A stretch of 64,000 bases of DNA, from NCBI GenBank assembly GCA_025093985.1, contig JACAAK010000003.1, positions 3,720,001 to 3,784,000 of the forward strand, read 5' to 3'. Shown here piece after piece: positions 1 to 11,610 of the stretch. Under the pieces are notes generated by a model. That model was not told where the DNA came from. It did not search any database and saw only the letters and a list, made by a program, of their open reading frames with translations. Every line of letters starts with the position of its first letter. Within the stretch, counting starts at the first letter, position 1. The position numbers and the translations under genes were made by a program. The DNA comes from Calvatia gigantea. Lineage: Eukaryota > Basidiomycota > Agaricomycetes > Agaricales > Lycoperdaceae.

Positions 1-186
1 TATGTTGACAACAAGAGGGGTGTCGTAAGATGGGAAGACGGGGATCGTCCGTGAGTTCACCGTGAATCCGGCATTTACACCCTATTGCTATTTCCACTCA
101 TACTACATAATTATTTACACCCCGAGTCTATATCCCTTAAGACTTAAGGATATCTTTAACCAGCAAAGAGCAAATATTAACGACCG
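1..186. other. left-edge intergenic sequence
   Basis: I see no convincing coding frame here. It lies 3' of the LSB5-like gene and probably holds its 3' untranslated region. A neighbour may begin outside the window. Confidence 0.3.
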
Positions 187-2033
187 TCAGGCGGCAAAGG
201 CGTCAGCGAAGGGATTGTTAGATTTGAACGTTACTGTGGCTGGTTGAGCAGCCGCCTTGGGGCTTGCTGAACCAACGGCACGATCATCATCCGGATCATC
301 CGACACCGTTACGTATCCCCTCCGCTTCGACGACCCAATATACGTCTGTTCATCCGAACTCTCATAATCACTATAATCCGACAACGAACCCCTCTTATCA
401 TGTTCGACTCCCCCAGCATCGTTATCATCCGAAAGCACCTTGGGTTTAATTGGTGCTGGTAAATTGGGTGCAGGTGCAACGAAATCGAGATCCGCAAGGT
501 CTGGATGGAGGAATCCTCCATATGGATTCTTGGATTTTTCTTTGTGTTCATTTCCGACATTGGTGGTGGCATTCCATTCTTGTGGATTCTCGTCCACTGC
601 AGTCTGTGGCTGGCTGGCTTCCCGGTCCGTGATCGTCGTTGCTGTAATGCCAGAGGACAAAGCGTCCACATCCTCGGTTGCAATTAGTTGGGCGTATGTG
701 TTTATTGCGGCTTCCAGCCGTTCATGAGTTTCGATCAGCGTTCCTATAAGCTCTTCATTTTCAACGAGCTGATTTTCATCAATAGTCTACTCAATGAAAG
801 CGATGCGTATACATACCTGGGCATATCGCATAATGACTTTCTTTGATTGTTTCGCCTTGGCGAGCCAAGACTGTACATTCTCATTCGCTTCGAGTGTATC
901 CGCTTCAAGATTTACGAGCTGGACCGTAAAATTGATACAAGAATACCAATATCGCAGAAACACTGACCATAATTGCGTTTATCAAATTACTGGACGCTTG
1001 TGAGGCATCCACAATACTACTCGTGATCTTCGGCTTGTCCTAGTGCAGCGGTCAGCTCTCCTCGTCAAGGAGGTCCAATATACAAGAAATTCCATACCCT
1101 CTCAAAGTTGAACGATCTCCTCCCTCGTCTCTCCCCAGTCCTCCCCCGATCCCTGTCCTTGTTACGTTCCTCTCTTTCCAAAGCCTTTTCTTTCTCCCTC
1201 TGCTTCTTCGGGTCGACACGCTCAACATGTCCCAGATCCTCCAATATCCTTGCATCCCTCGTATTCCTCTCCCCCTTCAACCGGCCATACAACCCTCCAA
1301 ATACCGACATACTGGGATCATCCTTGTATTGCTCCTGCCACGCGATGAGGACGGTAACCATACGTTTTTTGACTCGTTTATCGATGTGGGAATCATTCCA
1401 AATCCCTTTAATGACGTCGAGAAACTGGGACTCCGAGAATAGATCTACAGATGTTTAATATGGCAGGCCTTAAAAATATATAGCACATACGTTTCATCTT
1501 CTCTGGGATATTATCAAGTAGCAAACGCATAATCTACTAGGACCCATAACAATATATAAGGATGTTGCAGTTAGTGATTCCGCAGTCATGTTTAAACTCA
1601 CACTTGACACTCACCACAATGGCTCGGTACTGCTGGTGCGACGCCTCCGTGCTTCATCTTTTTCCTCAGTGCCCGTGCAGCCTCTGTCGGTCTGTAGCGT
1701 GGATGGATTTTGGAGTTACGACATCAGGTTAGGCTCAAAACGAGGAACCCTCACCCTGAACTTTGTAGGTTAATAGCATCGACGAGTTCGGGCATGCTAA
1801 TCAAATGTATTTGAATGCTCTAGACATTAGTGAGTAGACGAAGGGTAAGCGCGTACCCTTCATATGATTCTTCTGCTGTATGTGCGGCTGTCATGATCTC
1901 TATCCAATCCGTTACCGACGACTTGACATGGCAATTAAGATAACACAGTACTCCTCAAGTGGAATCAACTACGAACGTGAGGTTTCTCGCGGCCGAAGGC
2001 CTGTTTGAAGTTGAATCCTGTCCGCGCAGACAT
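187..2033 (-). CDS. LSB5: LSB5-like VHS-GAT endocytic adaptor
   Basis: This is a multi-exon gene read on the minus strand. Exon 1 begins MSARTGFNFKQAFGREKPH and joins SSVTDWIEIMTAAHTAEESYEG, then EAARALRKKMKHG, then a block ending IAWQEQYKDDPSMSVFGGLYGRL. Together these form a VHS domain. Further exons (DKPKITSSIVDASQASSN, EANENVQSWLAKAKQ and a block ending ERLEAAINTYAQLIATE) form a GAT three-helix domain. The tail is acidic and ends SNNPFADAFAA, which carries an NPFxD motif. Yeast Lsb5p has the VHS-GAT layout, binds Las17 and Sla1 and works at actin-dependent endocytic sites. NPFxD is the known ligand of the Sla1 SHD1 domain. The start is the first ATG that gives the family N-terminus; the first intron (about 55 nt) is inferred. 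TOM1-like proteins are the alternative, but the NPFxD tail favours LSB5. Confidence 0.82.
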
Positions 2034-2370
2034 GGGGATAAGTGTATGGAGAAGTTCAAGGTGGAACGGCCTGCGGTTCCAGTGTGATGAGATAACAATT
2101 GACCCATGTGGTTGTTCCAGTCTATGTCCATCGATTATGTAATAGTAATCAAGAAGAGGAGAACAGAAAAACATGATAGGTGGGAAGTACACACACATAC
2201 ACACAAGATTAAGTACAAGGTGGATAGCATAAAAGCAAGTGACATGTGTCCTAAACCGAGAGAGAGCAGACACAAGTATGCACAAATTGAACAAGGCAAA
2301 AAATTAGAGCGTCCGTCAGTGGCGATTTTCAATTTCGGTAAGCGTGTCTGTCATTGACGTCGGGGGGTTT

Positions 2371-3846
2371 TCATCCGCTATCCTCCGTCGTCGAACCATT
2401 CGTGATATTGTTTGTCGATCCGCCTGCAACATTGGATCCAGTCTGAGGAGCAGCAGGGGCGTTTGTTGCGCCTCTTGCATGGGCCATGACAGTGGGCATA
2501 ATTGAACCCACATTCCCAGGTTGTGCGCCCATACCGACAGGGCTCTCGAGGTAAAGACGTATCAGGATCGTCTCCAGTGCGGCTACACTGGGACTCGGGT
2601 ATTCGAAGCTCCTTGCGTGCTCACGTACGGCCTGGAAGAGTGTAGCCATGTTATCCCATCGGTCGTGCGATAGGTTCACGGGAGCGGGAACAGGGACAGG
2701 TTGAAGGGAAGGGGGGTATGCAGGTTGCTGTGGTATAGAGGCTAGCGTATGTGTATGTTTGTGGGCTTGGTACGGTATAGCTGTTTTGAGGGGGCAATGG
2801 TGCTAGCATTGATACAGCGGTTGCGAATGAGCCGGGAGTAGAAGGGGGAACTGCAGGAGCCGGTTGAGGTGATGCGTTTGTCGATGGCGGGTTAGATTGG
2901 TCATTCATTGCACTCGGTGGAGAGGATGCAGAAGGACCTGAAGTAGTGGCGGATATGGTGTTAATTTCTTGCGGTTTAGCGGATTTGATTTTCTCCTTCT
3001 CGGCCTTGACGGCGGCTTGCCTCCTTCCGCGACGTGTGTAAGGCAAGTTAGCAAGGCCGGTGTCATGAGAGTGTTGAGAGACATCTGAAAGTTATCGATG
3101 ACAGGTTCAGTGTTATTTAATGAAAAAGTAGGGGCGACGACAACGTACAGCACGCTCGGACTTGCTCTGAGTCGAAGTATGTCTTATAGCTGATAGAAGC
3201 TGGGCATCCCACTTCCAACTAGACACCAGGTATATAAACCTGCGCTAGCACTCAGCACAAGATTAACCCACCTTGCGACTTGGAACCTTTCTGATGCGTT
3301 CCGGATGTTTCTTGATATACTTCTTGCGCCCACTGCGTGAGTGCCTCGCACACACAAGTTTGGTGTGATCTTTAAAACGTGGGGGAACAGCTTTGCTCCC
3401 GTGAGTGTCTCCCTGATACGTTGTCAAGATCCGACAATGACGAGATGATAAAGACGCAATACACATACTTTTACGAATTCACACATTGTCCGTTCCTCCT
3501 CGGCCTGTCTCCACTTGTTGAACTCTTGCAGATTAGCAAAAACGAGGGTATACCCATCATCTGCATCTCCAGCTCCATACGGTTGCTTTGCGGCCTGTTG
3601 CTGTGGTGGCGGTTGCGACTGTTGCTGTTGTTGGTTGGGCTGTTTCTTGAGACTGACCGAGAACGTCGTAATAGGGTTCTCGATCTGAATGGAGAACTGG
3701 GACTGACCCGGGATGGCCTGCGAGGGAATGTGTTGGTGGTGTGGTTGGTGTTGTTGTTGATGGTGTACGGCGGTTGGATGGATGTCGGAATGGAGTTGTG
3801 GTTGGTGAAGAGCAAGGTCCCCAAGACGGAAATGCTGGAAACTCAT
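2371..3846 (-). CDS. zinc-finger-like DNA-binding protein (FAR1/FLYWCH-like)
   Basis: Start MSFQHFRLGDLAL gives a His/Gln-rich N-terminus with several poly-Gln runs. Next comes a conserved-looking module assembled from three exons: GYTLVFANLQEFNKWRQAEE, then GDTHGSKAVPPRFKDHTKLV with ARHSRSGRKKYIKKHPERIR, then a segment with Cys and an HSH pair. Spaced cysteines and a final H-x-H resemble the WRKY-GCM1/FAR1/FLYWCH class of zinc fingers; this is an inference, not a firm family call. A basic PYTRRGRRQA stretch and a Pro/Ser-rich region follow. A 46-nt intron joins PPQNSYT to QQPAYPPSLQ, and the C-terminus includes NLSHDRWDNMATLFQAV. A nuclear regulator is likely. It is divergent from UTP11, with about 220 bp between starts. 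Confidence 0.6.
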
Positions 3847-4064
3847 GCGAAAGAAAAAACAAATTCCAACGTATTTTTGACCCCGGCCGTTGGATTTCCG
3901 GAGATAATGTGTTGTCGCAGCAGAATTAACCCGCCTTTTTTGGGCGAAGATTTGGCCCCAGTTCTTGTCCCACTTCTGCTCCCAAAAGTCACACGTCACT
4001 CTCTCTCTCTCCCCCCCCCCCCATTTGGTCACATACCCTTTCACCTTTTTGGTCAAGTCCAATC
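3847..4064. promoter_or_regulatory. shared divergent promoter, with CT/C tract
   Basis: Only 218 bp separate the start codons of the zinc-finger gene (minus) and UTP11 (plus), so they must share control sequence. Positions 3999-4022 hold a (CT)n run that passes into twelve Cs, the kind of pyrimidine tract common upstream of fungal housekeeping genes. No clear TATA box is visible. Confidence 0.45.
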
Positions 4065-5266
4065 ATGACGTCCTCCCTCAGAAACTCACTGCATCGCAGA
4101 AACCACAAGGAGCGCTCCCAACTCGCCCACAGAACTAAACTTGGGATCCTCGAGAAACACAAAGACTATGTTCAGCGAGCTAGAGACTATCACTCCAAGC
4201 AGGACAGGCTAAAGCGCCTCAGGCAAAAGGCCGCCGAACGCAACAGGGATGAATTCTACTTCTCCATGGTCAGAGAAAAGACGAAGGTAAGATACTGGAA
4301 TCAGTTGCGATCCTCCTGTACTCTGACCTTAGGAAGGGAGGTGTCCATACCAAAGATAGAGGGAACATTGCTCTCCCGGTAGACATCGTTAAAGTTCTCA
4401 AAACTCAGGATGAAAACTACGTCCGGACAATGCGGGCATCTAACGCTAAAGTCAGTCAACAACCATTTCACAGCACGTCTTTTATCACTGATCACACCCT
4501 TTTGCCAGAAAATTGACAACCTTAAAAGCCATCTTACCACGATGGCAAACCTCATTAAAGATCCCTTGAATGAGAATGACAAAAAGGGTCTTGAAGAAGA
4601 CGAACTCAAGATCCTTCGCGAAGCAGGCATACTCAAATCCTCCGAGAAAGCCCTTGGTAAACGGAAACCCCAACACATTGTCTTTGCCGAGTCGGCAGAG
4701 GAGGGTATGTCATTTTGTCCCCCAAAAGTTCTTATCTTGACACTACACTTCAAATAGCATGGCAGTTTTCTCAACAACCTCGTTATAACCAGCCATCAGT
4801 CGGTGAATCGTTACCCCAACCCCCATCAGAAATCGACCTCGGCTGGAAGTCAGATGAATCAAAACGTAAACGTCGGAAATCACAACATACCCCAAAACCC
4901 AGCGCTCCCCAACAACATAGTACCAAAGATGACTTGGAGCCAGACGATCTAGATACAACGGACGACGGACCGCAATCTAATACATCCACAAAGCGCCGTC
5001 TCTTGAAGGAACTCTCGGCTCGGTTACGACGAGATACCCAACTACGCTATGCTCAACGAGAGTTCGAGATGCAGCGACTTCTGATGGGTAAAGGTGCACG
5101 GAAGAAGATTGCCGGTGTGGAAAAAGTGAATGGAGACTCGGAGTCGGACGAAGACGAGGACGAGATTGACGCCCGGAAAGGCAGACAGCTTCGTTTCGTC
5201 AAGAAGGTGGATGAAGAGACATACAGACCTCGGGTATACAAATGGAAGATGGAGCGCAAGCGGTGA
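4065..5266 (+). CDS. UTP11: U3 snoRNP/SSU processome protein Utp11
   Basis: The N-terminus [20 protein letters not shown] followed by [20 protein letters not shown] is the hallmark of the Utp11 family, which acts in the small-subunit processome during 18S rRNA maturation in the nucleolus. Splicing at GT-AG sites gives [40 protein letters not shown] and [16 protein letters not shown]. The final exon holds the basic segment [20 protein letters not shown] with [21 protein letters not shown] and ends [10 protein letters not shown], all as in the family. Four exons are needed. An acidic, low-complexity linker sits in the middle. The ATG is the first in frame and matches the family start. Confidence 0.95.
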
Positions 5267-5444
5267 CGACGTCCCCTGCCTTCTTCTCGGTATATAATCT
5301 CATTTAAAAAGTCCTGAGCGTTAGAGTCCCGATAGTACTAAATGTACAAGAGATCGGTAAATCTATTAAATGAGTGTTCAGGTAGATAAAAGTGGGATCG
5401 CATGCCACAGCGCACTTGGCGCGTGGTCGTAACTCGTTTTGTCT

Positions 5445-6979
5445 TTACAGGAGGAGCCAAGGCCCTGCTACCACGGCGGTCGCAGCTGAGATCACCGAGA
5501 CAAGCATTTGGTAAGAGATCATGCCGAAGGCGGCTGCATCCCCATTATCGAGAGGTCTGCTGGATGTTTGGGCGGTATTAGCCGACGAGGAAGCTGACTG
5601 AACCGGAGTAGCGATAGGCTTAGTTGGGTTGTTCTGGACGTTATTGATGCGAGCGGCAACGTCAAACACAGAACCTCCGCCAAACTCATAAAACTGATAA
5701 AAAGCAAAACATAAGTCTATTGCAAGTTACAGCTGGAAGAACAATAGACACTTACGTCCACAAGTAAGAAGTTGGGCGGCTTTGTATGTTGAGCGACACA
5801 GGTGTCTACGTGTTCGCCAAGCGAGCCAGGACCAGAGGCAGCGTTGGTCGTCTCCAACTTCTCAACGAATGGCACCGGTTGTCCCAAGACGAGTTTGTCA
5901 AGGAAGTGATTTATGAGGTACATCTGGCCAGCAGGGTCGACATTTGGACTAGTCCTGTTGATGTTGCAGTTGAAAGCGGGATCGATGACGTTAAATTCTG
6001 TTTCCCAGACATGACTGAACTCTGCTCAAAATCAAGACTAGCTTTTCGCAAATGGAAGAATCCCACGAACCGTCAATAATGTAAGGAACTGAAGGATCTG
6101 CGCCATGGTCCATGAACGTAACCAAGCGCTTTCCGGAATCAATCATGGATCCAAGAGTTGGCCAGGAAGCCGCCGCGAGGGGAGTAGTCTCGGGGGCGAA
6201 TGACATGACATCCAGGCCTACTGTCTTGAATATTTGGTCATACTGGGCAACAGGGAAACCGTCGATGTTGACAATCAAAAACGCCAGGACTAGGGCTAAG
6301 GTTAGCTTTTGTTCATCACCGTGCTGATCCTTCGCACCTTCGTTCGGGTTCTTGTCAAGCCAGTTCCTCACTATACAGCAGTCAACATTCCTTGAATATT
6401 TGGGGGACCAGTATAGCTGCCTAAACTCACCTTCCCTCAAGTAGTCGGCCAGTGTTCCACCATCATACAGAGACTGTTCTCTAAATTAGTAATCATGTTC
6501 CTTCCCACTGGGCACCACGCACGCAGGATGTGTGGCAGAGTCTGATGTCCCCGTTCTGTTTGTGAGCCTGCATCTGCAACATCCGGATGCCATCATCCAG
6601 CTGCGTTGTAACTAATTGTTTACCCCCAATGTTAGAAAATCGGAAGCAAAAGAGCGCGGAAAGATGAGCGCACTGGTCTGATCTTGGTTGACGGCGACTA
6701 CACAAGTAATGTTCTCGTGTTAGTGTTCTTGTACCCCCCCTCCAATAAGAGCAGAGTTTACTTACGATTGTCCTTGCCAATCGCATACGAATCATGAGCA
6801 CCGACGAAAGACACCGATCCAAAGCTTCGCTCGCACAGCTCCGCATGCCCGTTACACACGGCGGCACGGCGCCCAACCCCCGAGTTTGCTTGCGAGGGTG
6901 CCCCGAGGACCAAGAACGCTGATGGGAGAAGTATAAAGGAGACCGAGCTGAGGAAACGAGCTATTGGTGATAATCGCAT
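5445..6979 (-). CDS. secreted PLC-like phosphodiesterase, probably GPI-anchored
   Basis: The first exon has a signal peptide (about residues 1-27, ending LVLGAPSQA) and then CNGHAELCERSFGSVSFVGAHDSYA, where GAHDSY is the first catalytic His motif of the PI-PLC X-like TIM-barrel fold. Later exons give DDGIRMLQMQAHKQNG, RLCHTSC, SLYDGGTLADYL, FLIVNIDGFPVAQYDQIF, GKRLVTFMDHGADPSVPYI and PAFNCNINRTSP, all typical of basidiomycete PLC-like phosphodiesterases. The C-terminus is Ser/Thr-rich and ends in a hydrophobic stretch (SYQMLVSVISAATAVVAGPW), which suggests a GPI anchor. Substrate is unknown; a role at the cell surface or wall is inferred. About seven short introns are needed. Confidence 0.87.
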
Positions 6980-7818
6980 GACCAGTGCGAGTTAGTTGTG
7001 TTGTTCCGAGGGTGGTGGTATAGATTGGATAGCAAAGGCGTGAAAGGGAAGATAGTAGAAAACAAGAAAAGAGAGAAAAGTTGGTGAGAGAAAGAGAAAA
7101 GATTGATATTCGTGGGGAGTTCCGTACAGAACAGCTCTTGGGTCTTGCACTGCTTGTCTGTTTGTCAGGGTCACGAGTGGTTCCATTTTTAGGTCTTTTG
7201 AATTATCTTCTGAGGTGTTGAGTGTGGCGGGTGCCTTGGACGCTGTCTTTTACCGTTACTTATTTGTTCTCAATAAGGTTGGTCAAACGCTGAAGTTGTG
7301 GAGAAATGTTTCCGTGAGGCTGTGGTGTACGTAGGGCTAGAAACATGACTTGCTGCGCTGGAACAACCAATCCTGGAAAACGCCGATCACTCTCCCCATT
7401 TTTGTACGAACTCCGTCGAGGACTTGGTTTGATGCAGCCTGCCAAAAGGTGTTGGCAGAAATCAGCCGTTCGGCCACCAGAGTTCTGCCAGCCAGGTATT
7501 TGCCGGCAGAACCTGGCAGATCTCAGCGAGCACATGCAGGATATCAGTCGACCCAGTTCAGTGAAAAGTATGAGAAAAATCTTTTGTAACTCCATTTCAT
7601 TTTGCCCCAACTTCCAAGTACAACTCAGAGCTTATGCAGGGGAAGTGGGTGGACGTAACCCTTGAGAGATGAGATTCGGCATCAAAAACATCAAACACAA
7701 CGGTTCGTCAAAGTCAGCGAGATTTGCAACCGGTATTACCGCAAGCCGAGAACCTTACATAATTTTTGACCCCGAAGACTCAAGTACGACCAGCGACCCT
7801 GTTTATTTGAACATTGTC
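6980..7818. other. intergenic, with inverted repeats
   Basis: No gene is supported here. The stretch holds the divergent promoters of the PLC-like gene and the first SDR copy. Overlapping inverted repeats occur at 7482-7489/7505-7512 (gttctgcc/ggcagaac) and 7491-7497/7511-7517 (gccaggt/acctggc). They cannot all pair at once. The 3' part from about 7672 reappears upstream of the second SDR copy. Confidence 0.4.
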
Positions 7819-8829
7819 ATGCCTCGCGTCGTCCTCGTCACTGGATGCTCAACTGGCGGCATCGGCTATGCATTGTAGGTCGTTCTATGGCATCACGACG
7901 ATGGTTGTGATATTCAAGACCAGATCATCATAGGGTTCAAGAATTCGCGAAGCAGGGGTGCACCGTCTATGCAACATCTCGCAGAGTCGAAACCATAGCC
8001 GACTTTGTTGACTCCAGGATCCACAAACTTGCTTTGGATGTAACGAGCGAGGAGAATGTCCGGAACGTTATCCAGGAAATTATCAGCAAGGAGGGAAATA
8101 TTGACGTGGTGGTGAATAACGCTGGTATTATCAGTGCAGGTGAGCAGTTTTTGGGTGGTTACGAAGGTCACTATTGGTCCTTATGCATGGCCTTGGTACA
8201 CAGGACCCCTCATTGACAATTCATTGGATGCTGTAAAGAAAGTGTTTGATACAAATACCTTTGCCATCCTTCGTGTTGCAAGGGCTGTTGTACCTGAGAT
8301 GGCAAAGCGCAAACAGGGAGTCATCGTCAACATTGGTTCGCTCGTCGGCGAAGTGTATGCCATTTCGATTGCTTTCTGTCAAGTGAACCCGTACTCACCT
8401 CTTTCCCCCTCCGACTCTAGTGCAACGCCATGGAACGGCGTCTACTGTGCCAGTAAAGCAGCCGTGCATTCCCTCAGCCAAGTACTCGCGATGGAGTGCA
8501 GACCTTTGGGCATCAAGGTTCTGCACGTGGCGCCAGGAGCAATTAAATCCAACATCGCTGACACTGGCGCCAGTAACTTCTCTCTCCCCGCCAACTCATT
8601 GTACAGTTCTTTTCTGGCGAACATCATGGATCGTATCTATTCCAGTCAAGGCCCAGGCACCATGCCGACAGAAGTCTTTGCGAAACGGGTCGTTGCTAAT
8701 ACGTTGCGGAAAAAACCTCGCTTTTACATGTCCCTTGGAGGCCACTGGCTTCTACTAACCATCCTCAAATGGCTCCCGATGGCGGCAGCTATGAGTATCT
8801 TGTGGAGAAGATACTCTAAGAGGTTGTAG
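7819..8829 (+). CDS. short-chain dehydrogenase, AYR1-like (copy A)
   Basis: Four exons (7819-7874, 7934-8139, 8204-8354, 8421-8829) splice into a 273-residue classical SDR. The nucleotide-binding motif is TGCSTGGIGYALVQEF (TGxxxGxG). NNAG follows at mid-protein, and the catalytic YCASK motif (Y-x3-K) lies in WNGVYCASKAAVHSLSQ. A hydrophobic C-terminus ends YSKRL. TGC-S-x-GGIGYAL and YATSRR resemble yeast Ayr1, the NADPH-dependent 1-acyldihydroxyacetone-phosphate reductase of lipid particles and ER; that specific substrate is inferred. All three introns have good GT-AG sites and phases agree. Confidence 0.9.
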
Positions 8830-9122
8830 CTGGGTGTCCACGTGCGTCAGTAGAAACCGTAAAAACATGCATGAGGATACCTGGTTTGTATAGTGGAACT
8901 TGTCAGGTGGAGTCTATGTATTGGTACACCTGACTGAGAGCAGAAAGTTCGGCATCAAAAACATCAAACACAACGGTCCCATAAAACCAATGATAACTTG
9001 TAACCGGTATTACCGGCAAGCCGAGAACCTTACATAACTTTTGACCAAGACTTAGGCCTTAATTTTCCTTGAAGACGCTCATTCGACGTTTGACCAGTGA
9101 CACACCGTTTATTTGAACAGTC

Positions 9123-10104
9123 ATGCCTCGCGTCGTCCTCGTCACTGGATGCTCGGCTGGCGGCATCGGCTATGCATTGTAGGTCATCCTATGACACCAC
9201 GAAGATAATTGCAATATTTAAGACGAAACCGTCATAGGGCTCAAGAATTCGCGAAGCAGGGGTGCATCGTCTATGCAACATCTCGCAGAGTCGAAACTAT
9301 AGCCGACTTTGCTGACTCCAGGATCCACAAACTTGCTTTGGATGTAACGAGCGAGGAGAACGTCCAAAATGTTATCCAGGAAATTATCAGTAAGGAGAGA
9401 AATATTGATGTGGTGGTGAATAACGCTGGTATTATCAGCGCAGGTGGGCAGTTTTCGGATGGTTATGAAGATCGTTATTAGTCCTCATGCACTACCCTGG
9501 TCGTTGGATGCTGTAAAGAGAGTGTTCGATACTGACACCTTTGCCATCCTTCGGGTCGCAAGAGCCGTCATACCCGAGATGGCAAAACGCAAACAGGGGG
9601 TCATTGTCAACATTGGTTCGCTCGCCGGCGAAGTGTATGTATCGTTTGCTTTTCTACCAAGTGAGGCCATACTCACCTCTTTCACCCTCTGATAGTGCAA
9701 CGCCATGGAATGGCATCTACTGTGCCAGTAAAGCAGCCGCGCATTCCCTTAGCCAAGTACTCGCGATGGAGTGCAGACCTTTGGGCATCAAAGTTCTGCA
9801 TGTGGCGCCGGGAGCAGTTAAATCCAACATCGCTGACACCGGTGCCAGTAACTTCTCTCTCCCCGCTAACTCGTTGTACGGCTCTTTTCTGGCGAACATC
9901 ATGGATCGTATCTATTATAGTCAAGGCCCAGGCACTATGCCGACAGAAGTCTTTGCGAAACGGGTCGTTGCTAATACGCTGCGGAAAAACCCTCGCTTTT
10001 ACATCTCTCTTGGAGGTCACTGGTTCCAAATAACCATCCTTAAGTGGCTTCCGGTGACGACAACTATGGGTATTTTATGGAGAAGGTACTCTAAGAGATT
10101 GTAG
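9123..10104 (+). pseudogene. AYR1-like SDR copy B, probably disrupted
   Basis: It repeats copy A from the ATG, and intron 1 and intron 3 sites are kept. At intron 2, the donor has changed from GTGAGC to GTGGGC. About 24 nt around 9500 are missing relative to copy A, which removes the acceptor AG and the codons for PLIDN. Reading through the intron meets TAG at 9479-9481. The nearest alternative AG (attag, 9481) shifts the frame and meets a stop soon after. The rest of the reading frame, including the YCASK active site, is intact. So the copy is either a recent pseudogene or relies on a splice form I cannot see. Confidence 0.7.
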
Positions 10105-11610
10105 CTGGGCGTCCATGTGTACGTGTGATCCGAACTTGTTCATACTAGTAATCTAAACAAGTGCCCGGAGCGTCCGAAACAGCGGGAGTGCTTTAACAAC
10201 CGATGAAGCCGCAGGGTTTACTTCAGTCGCTGGTCCCCTGGCACATCTAAAGGACCCGAGGACATGCCCTGAAGCTGAAGTATCCTCCCATGAGAGACTC
10301 GTGAAGTCTAACTTTTTCCTTGTTCCTTCCATTGCCCCGTCTAAAGTCCACTGAGCCGCAGAGATGAAAAGGTGCGGAGAGGACCACCCTTTTGGTTGAC
10401 CGTGTGGGGTCGGCGCTTCATGTTTTAAGAGTCGGAGATCGCATAGGTGCGAAGAAGCAATGATCGCGGCGAACTTTGGGATCTGACAAAAGAAATAGTA
10501 TATTCATCGGCATCGGCAAAGTCGTATATTTTATCACCGCCGGCAAGAAGACCTCAAAATCTGCAGATTTGTCACAGAAATAATTTCGTGGGAGTAAGGC
10601 ATATACGGAAGCCCATACGGACCAGGCCAAACTTTCATGACGAAATCACTGATCTGGTCCTACTCCCGTAAATTTCAGTTTCACCCCTTGTCACACAAAC
10701 TCACACGTCCATTCCATTGTTATTTTCACAGTATTCCTCGAGGAGACGGCGTCGTAATCCCGGCGCACACCGGCAAGTGGTTCATCCAGCCACAGGCCTG
10801 CCAGGTCTCCCCAACGCTCTCCGAGGCTGATGCTTACATACCGGAACACCACCCTCCTTCAAAAAAAGCCTTCCAGCTAACTTTCTCTATGCTCAGTTTC
10901 GTCTTGCAAAATCCGACTAGAAAGCCCGCAGGATATGCCAGATCAAGCCTAAATCCCTATCTTACTGTCCCCCTTACCTTCCTTGCCATTATTCTCAAGC
11001 AGACACTGCCGCTAGCTCTACTTGAGAAGGAGCATTCCATGGAATGATCTGCTGCCTTCTTTACAACCATTCCGCGAAAAGTTATGGAGCTCCAAGATCT
11101 CTTCACAAGTCATCGACATCACTCCGGAACACCGGTGGTTGAAGCTTACCACAGGATGTTGACATTGAGTCTTGAGCTATTGAGCTGTGAGCTTCAGATA
11201 ATTATTATTGGTTGGCACTGCGACCGGGTTGGCGTCTCGGGCTGAATAAGCTGGAAATGCACCGCAAGCTAAAAATCAGGCAGGGAAACAAAAGCAAAAG
11301 AGGCTCTTCAGTTACTGCTAGGGAGTAACAGGGTTCCAGGCCCCCGGCCACAAGCCGCATACAGCTCGCTACATGCAAAGTTTGACCTGGTCCGTATGGG
11401 CTTCCATAAAGGCCTAGCAAACAGTGCCCAGTGAGTTGCTCTGAGAAGGTCCAAGGATTGTGAAAGCGGGCGCGTGATTTAAGAAACACGTGCCTGAGAA
11501 GCTTCGCTCGGCAGAAATCTAAATCAATATCAATGCAGTTGAACTGCCGCGACGCATATCTATATCCAACTGGCTCAACCGCTTTCCAGGATCGCTTCTT
11601 TTAGCACATA
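10105..11610. other. intergenic, no gene supported
   Basis: About 1.5 kb lies between the SDR pair and the myosin light chain. Only short unsupported frames are present. No tRNA-like B box, no transposase motif and no long repeat was recognised. Confidence 0.4.

Larger units (their letters stand above)
7672..10104 (+). repeat. tandem duplication carrying an SDR gene
   Basis: The block starting near 7672 (attcggcatcaaaaacatca) recurs from 8947 with the same promoter-proximal sequence, start codon context, exon order and stop context. The offset is about 1.28 kb. Similarity continues through both coding regions to the GCGTCC/GTGTCC motif after the stop codons. The last exons differ at 15 of about 136 residues, so the duplication is old enough to have diverged but is clearly one event. 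Confidence 0.88.

Noticed and set aside
3424..4062. Upstream start ([11 protein letters not shown]) for the zinc-finger gene
   Set aside because: It would overlap the UTP11 promoter almost to its ATG, and the added N-terminus is low quality; the ATG at 3846 is a better start.
8815..8829. SDR C-terminal KRL as a peroxisomal signal
   Set aside because: KRL does not fit the standard [SAC][KRH][LM] pattern, and AYR1-like enzymes sit in ER and lipid droplets.
10637..11047. 136-codon plus-strand frame
   Set aside because: No family features and no splice partners; composition is not coding-like.
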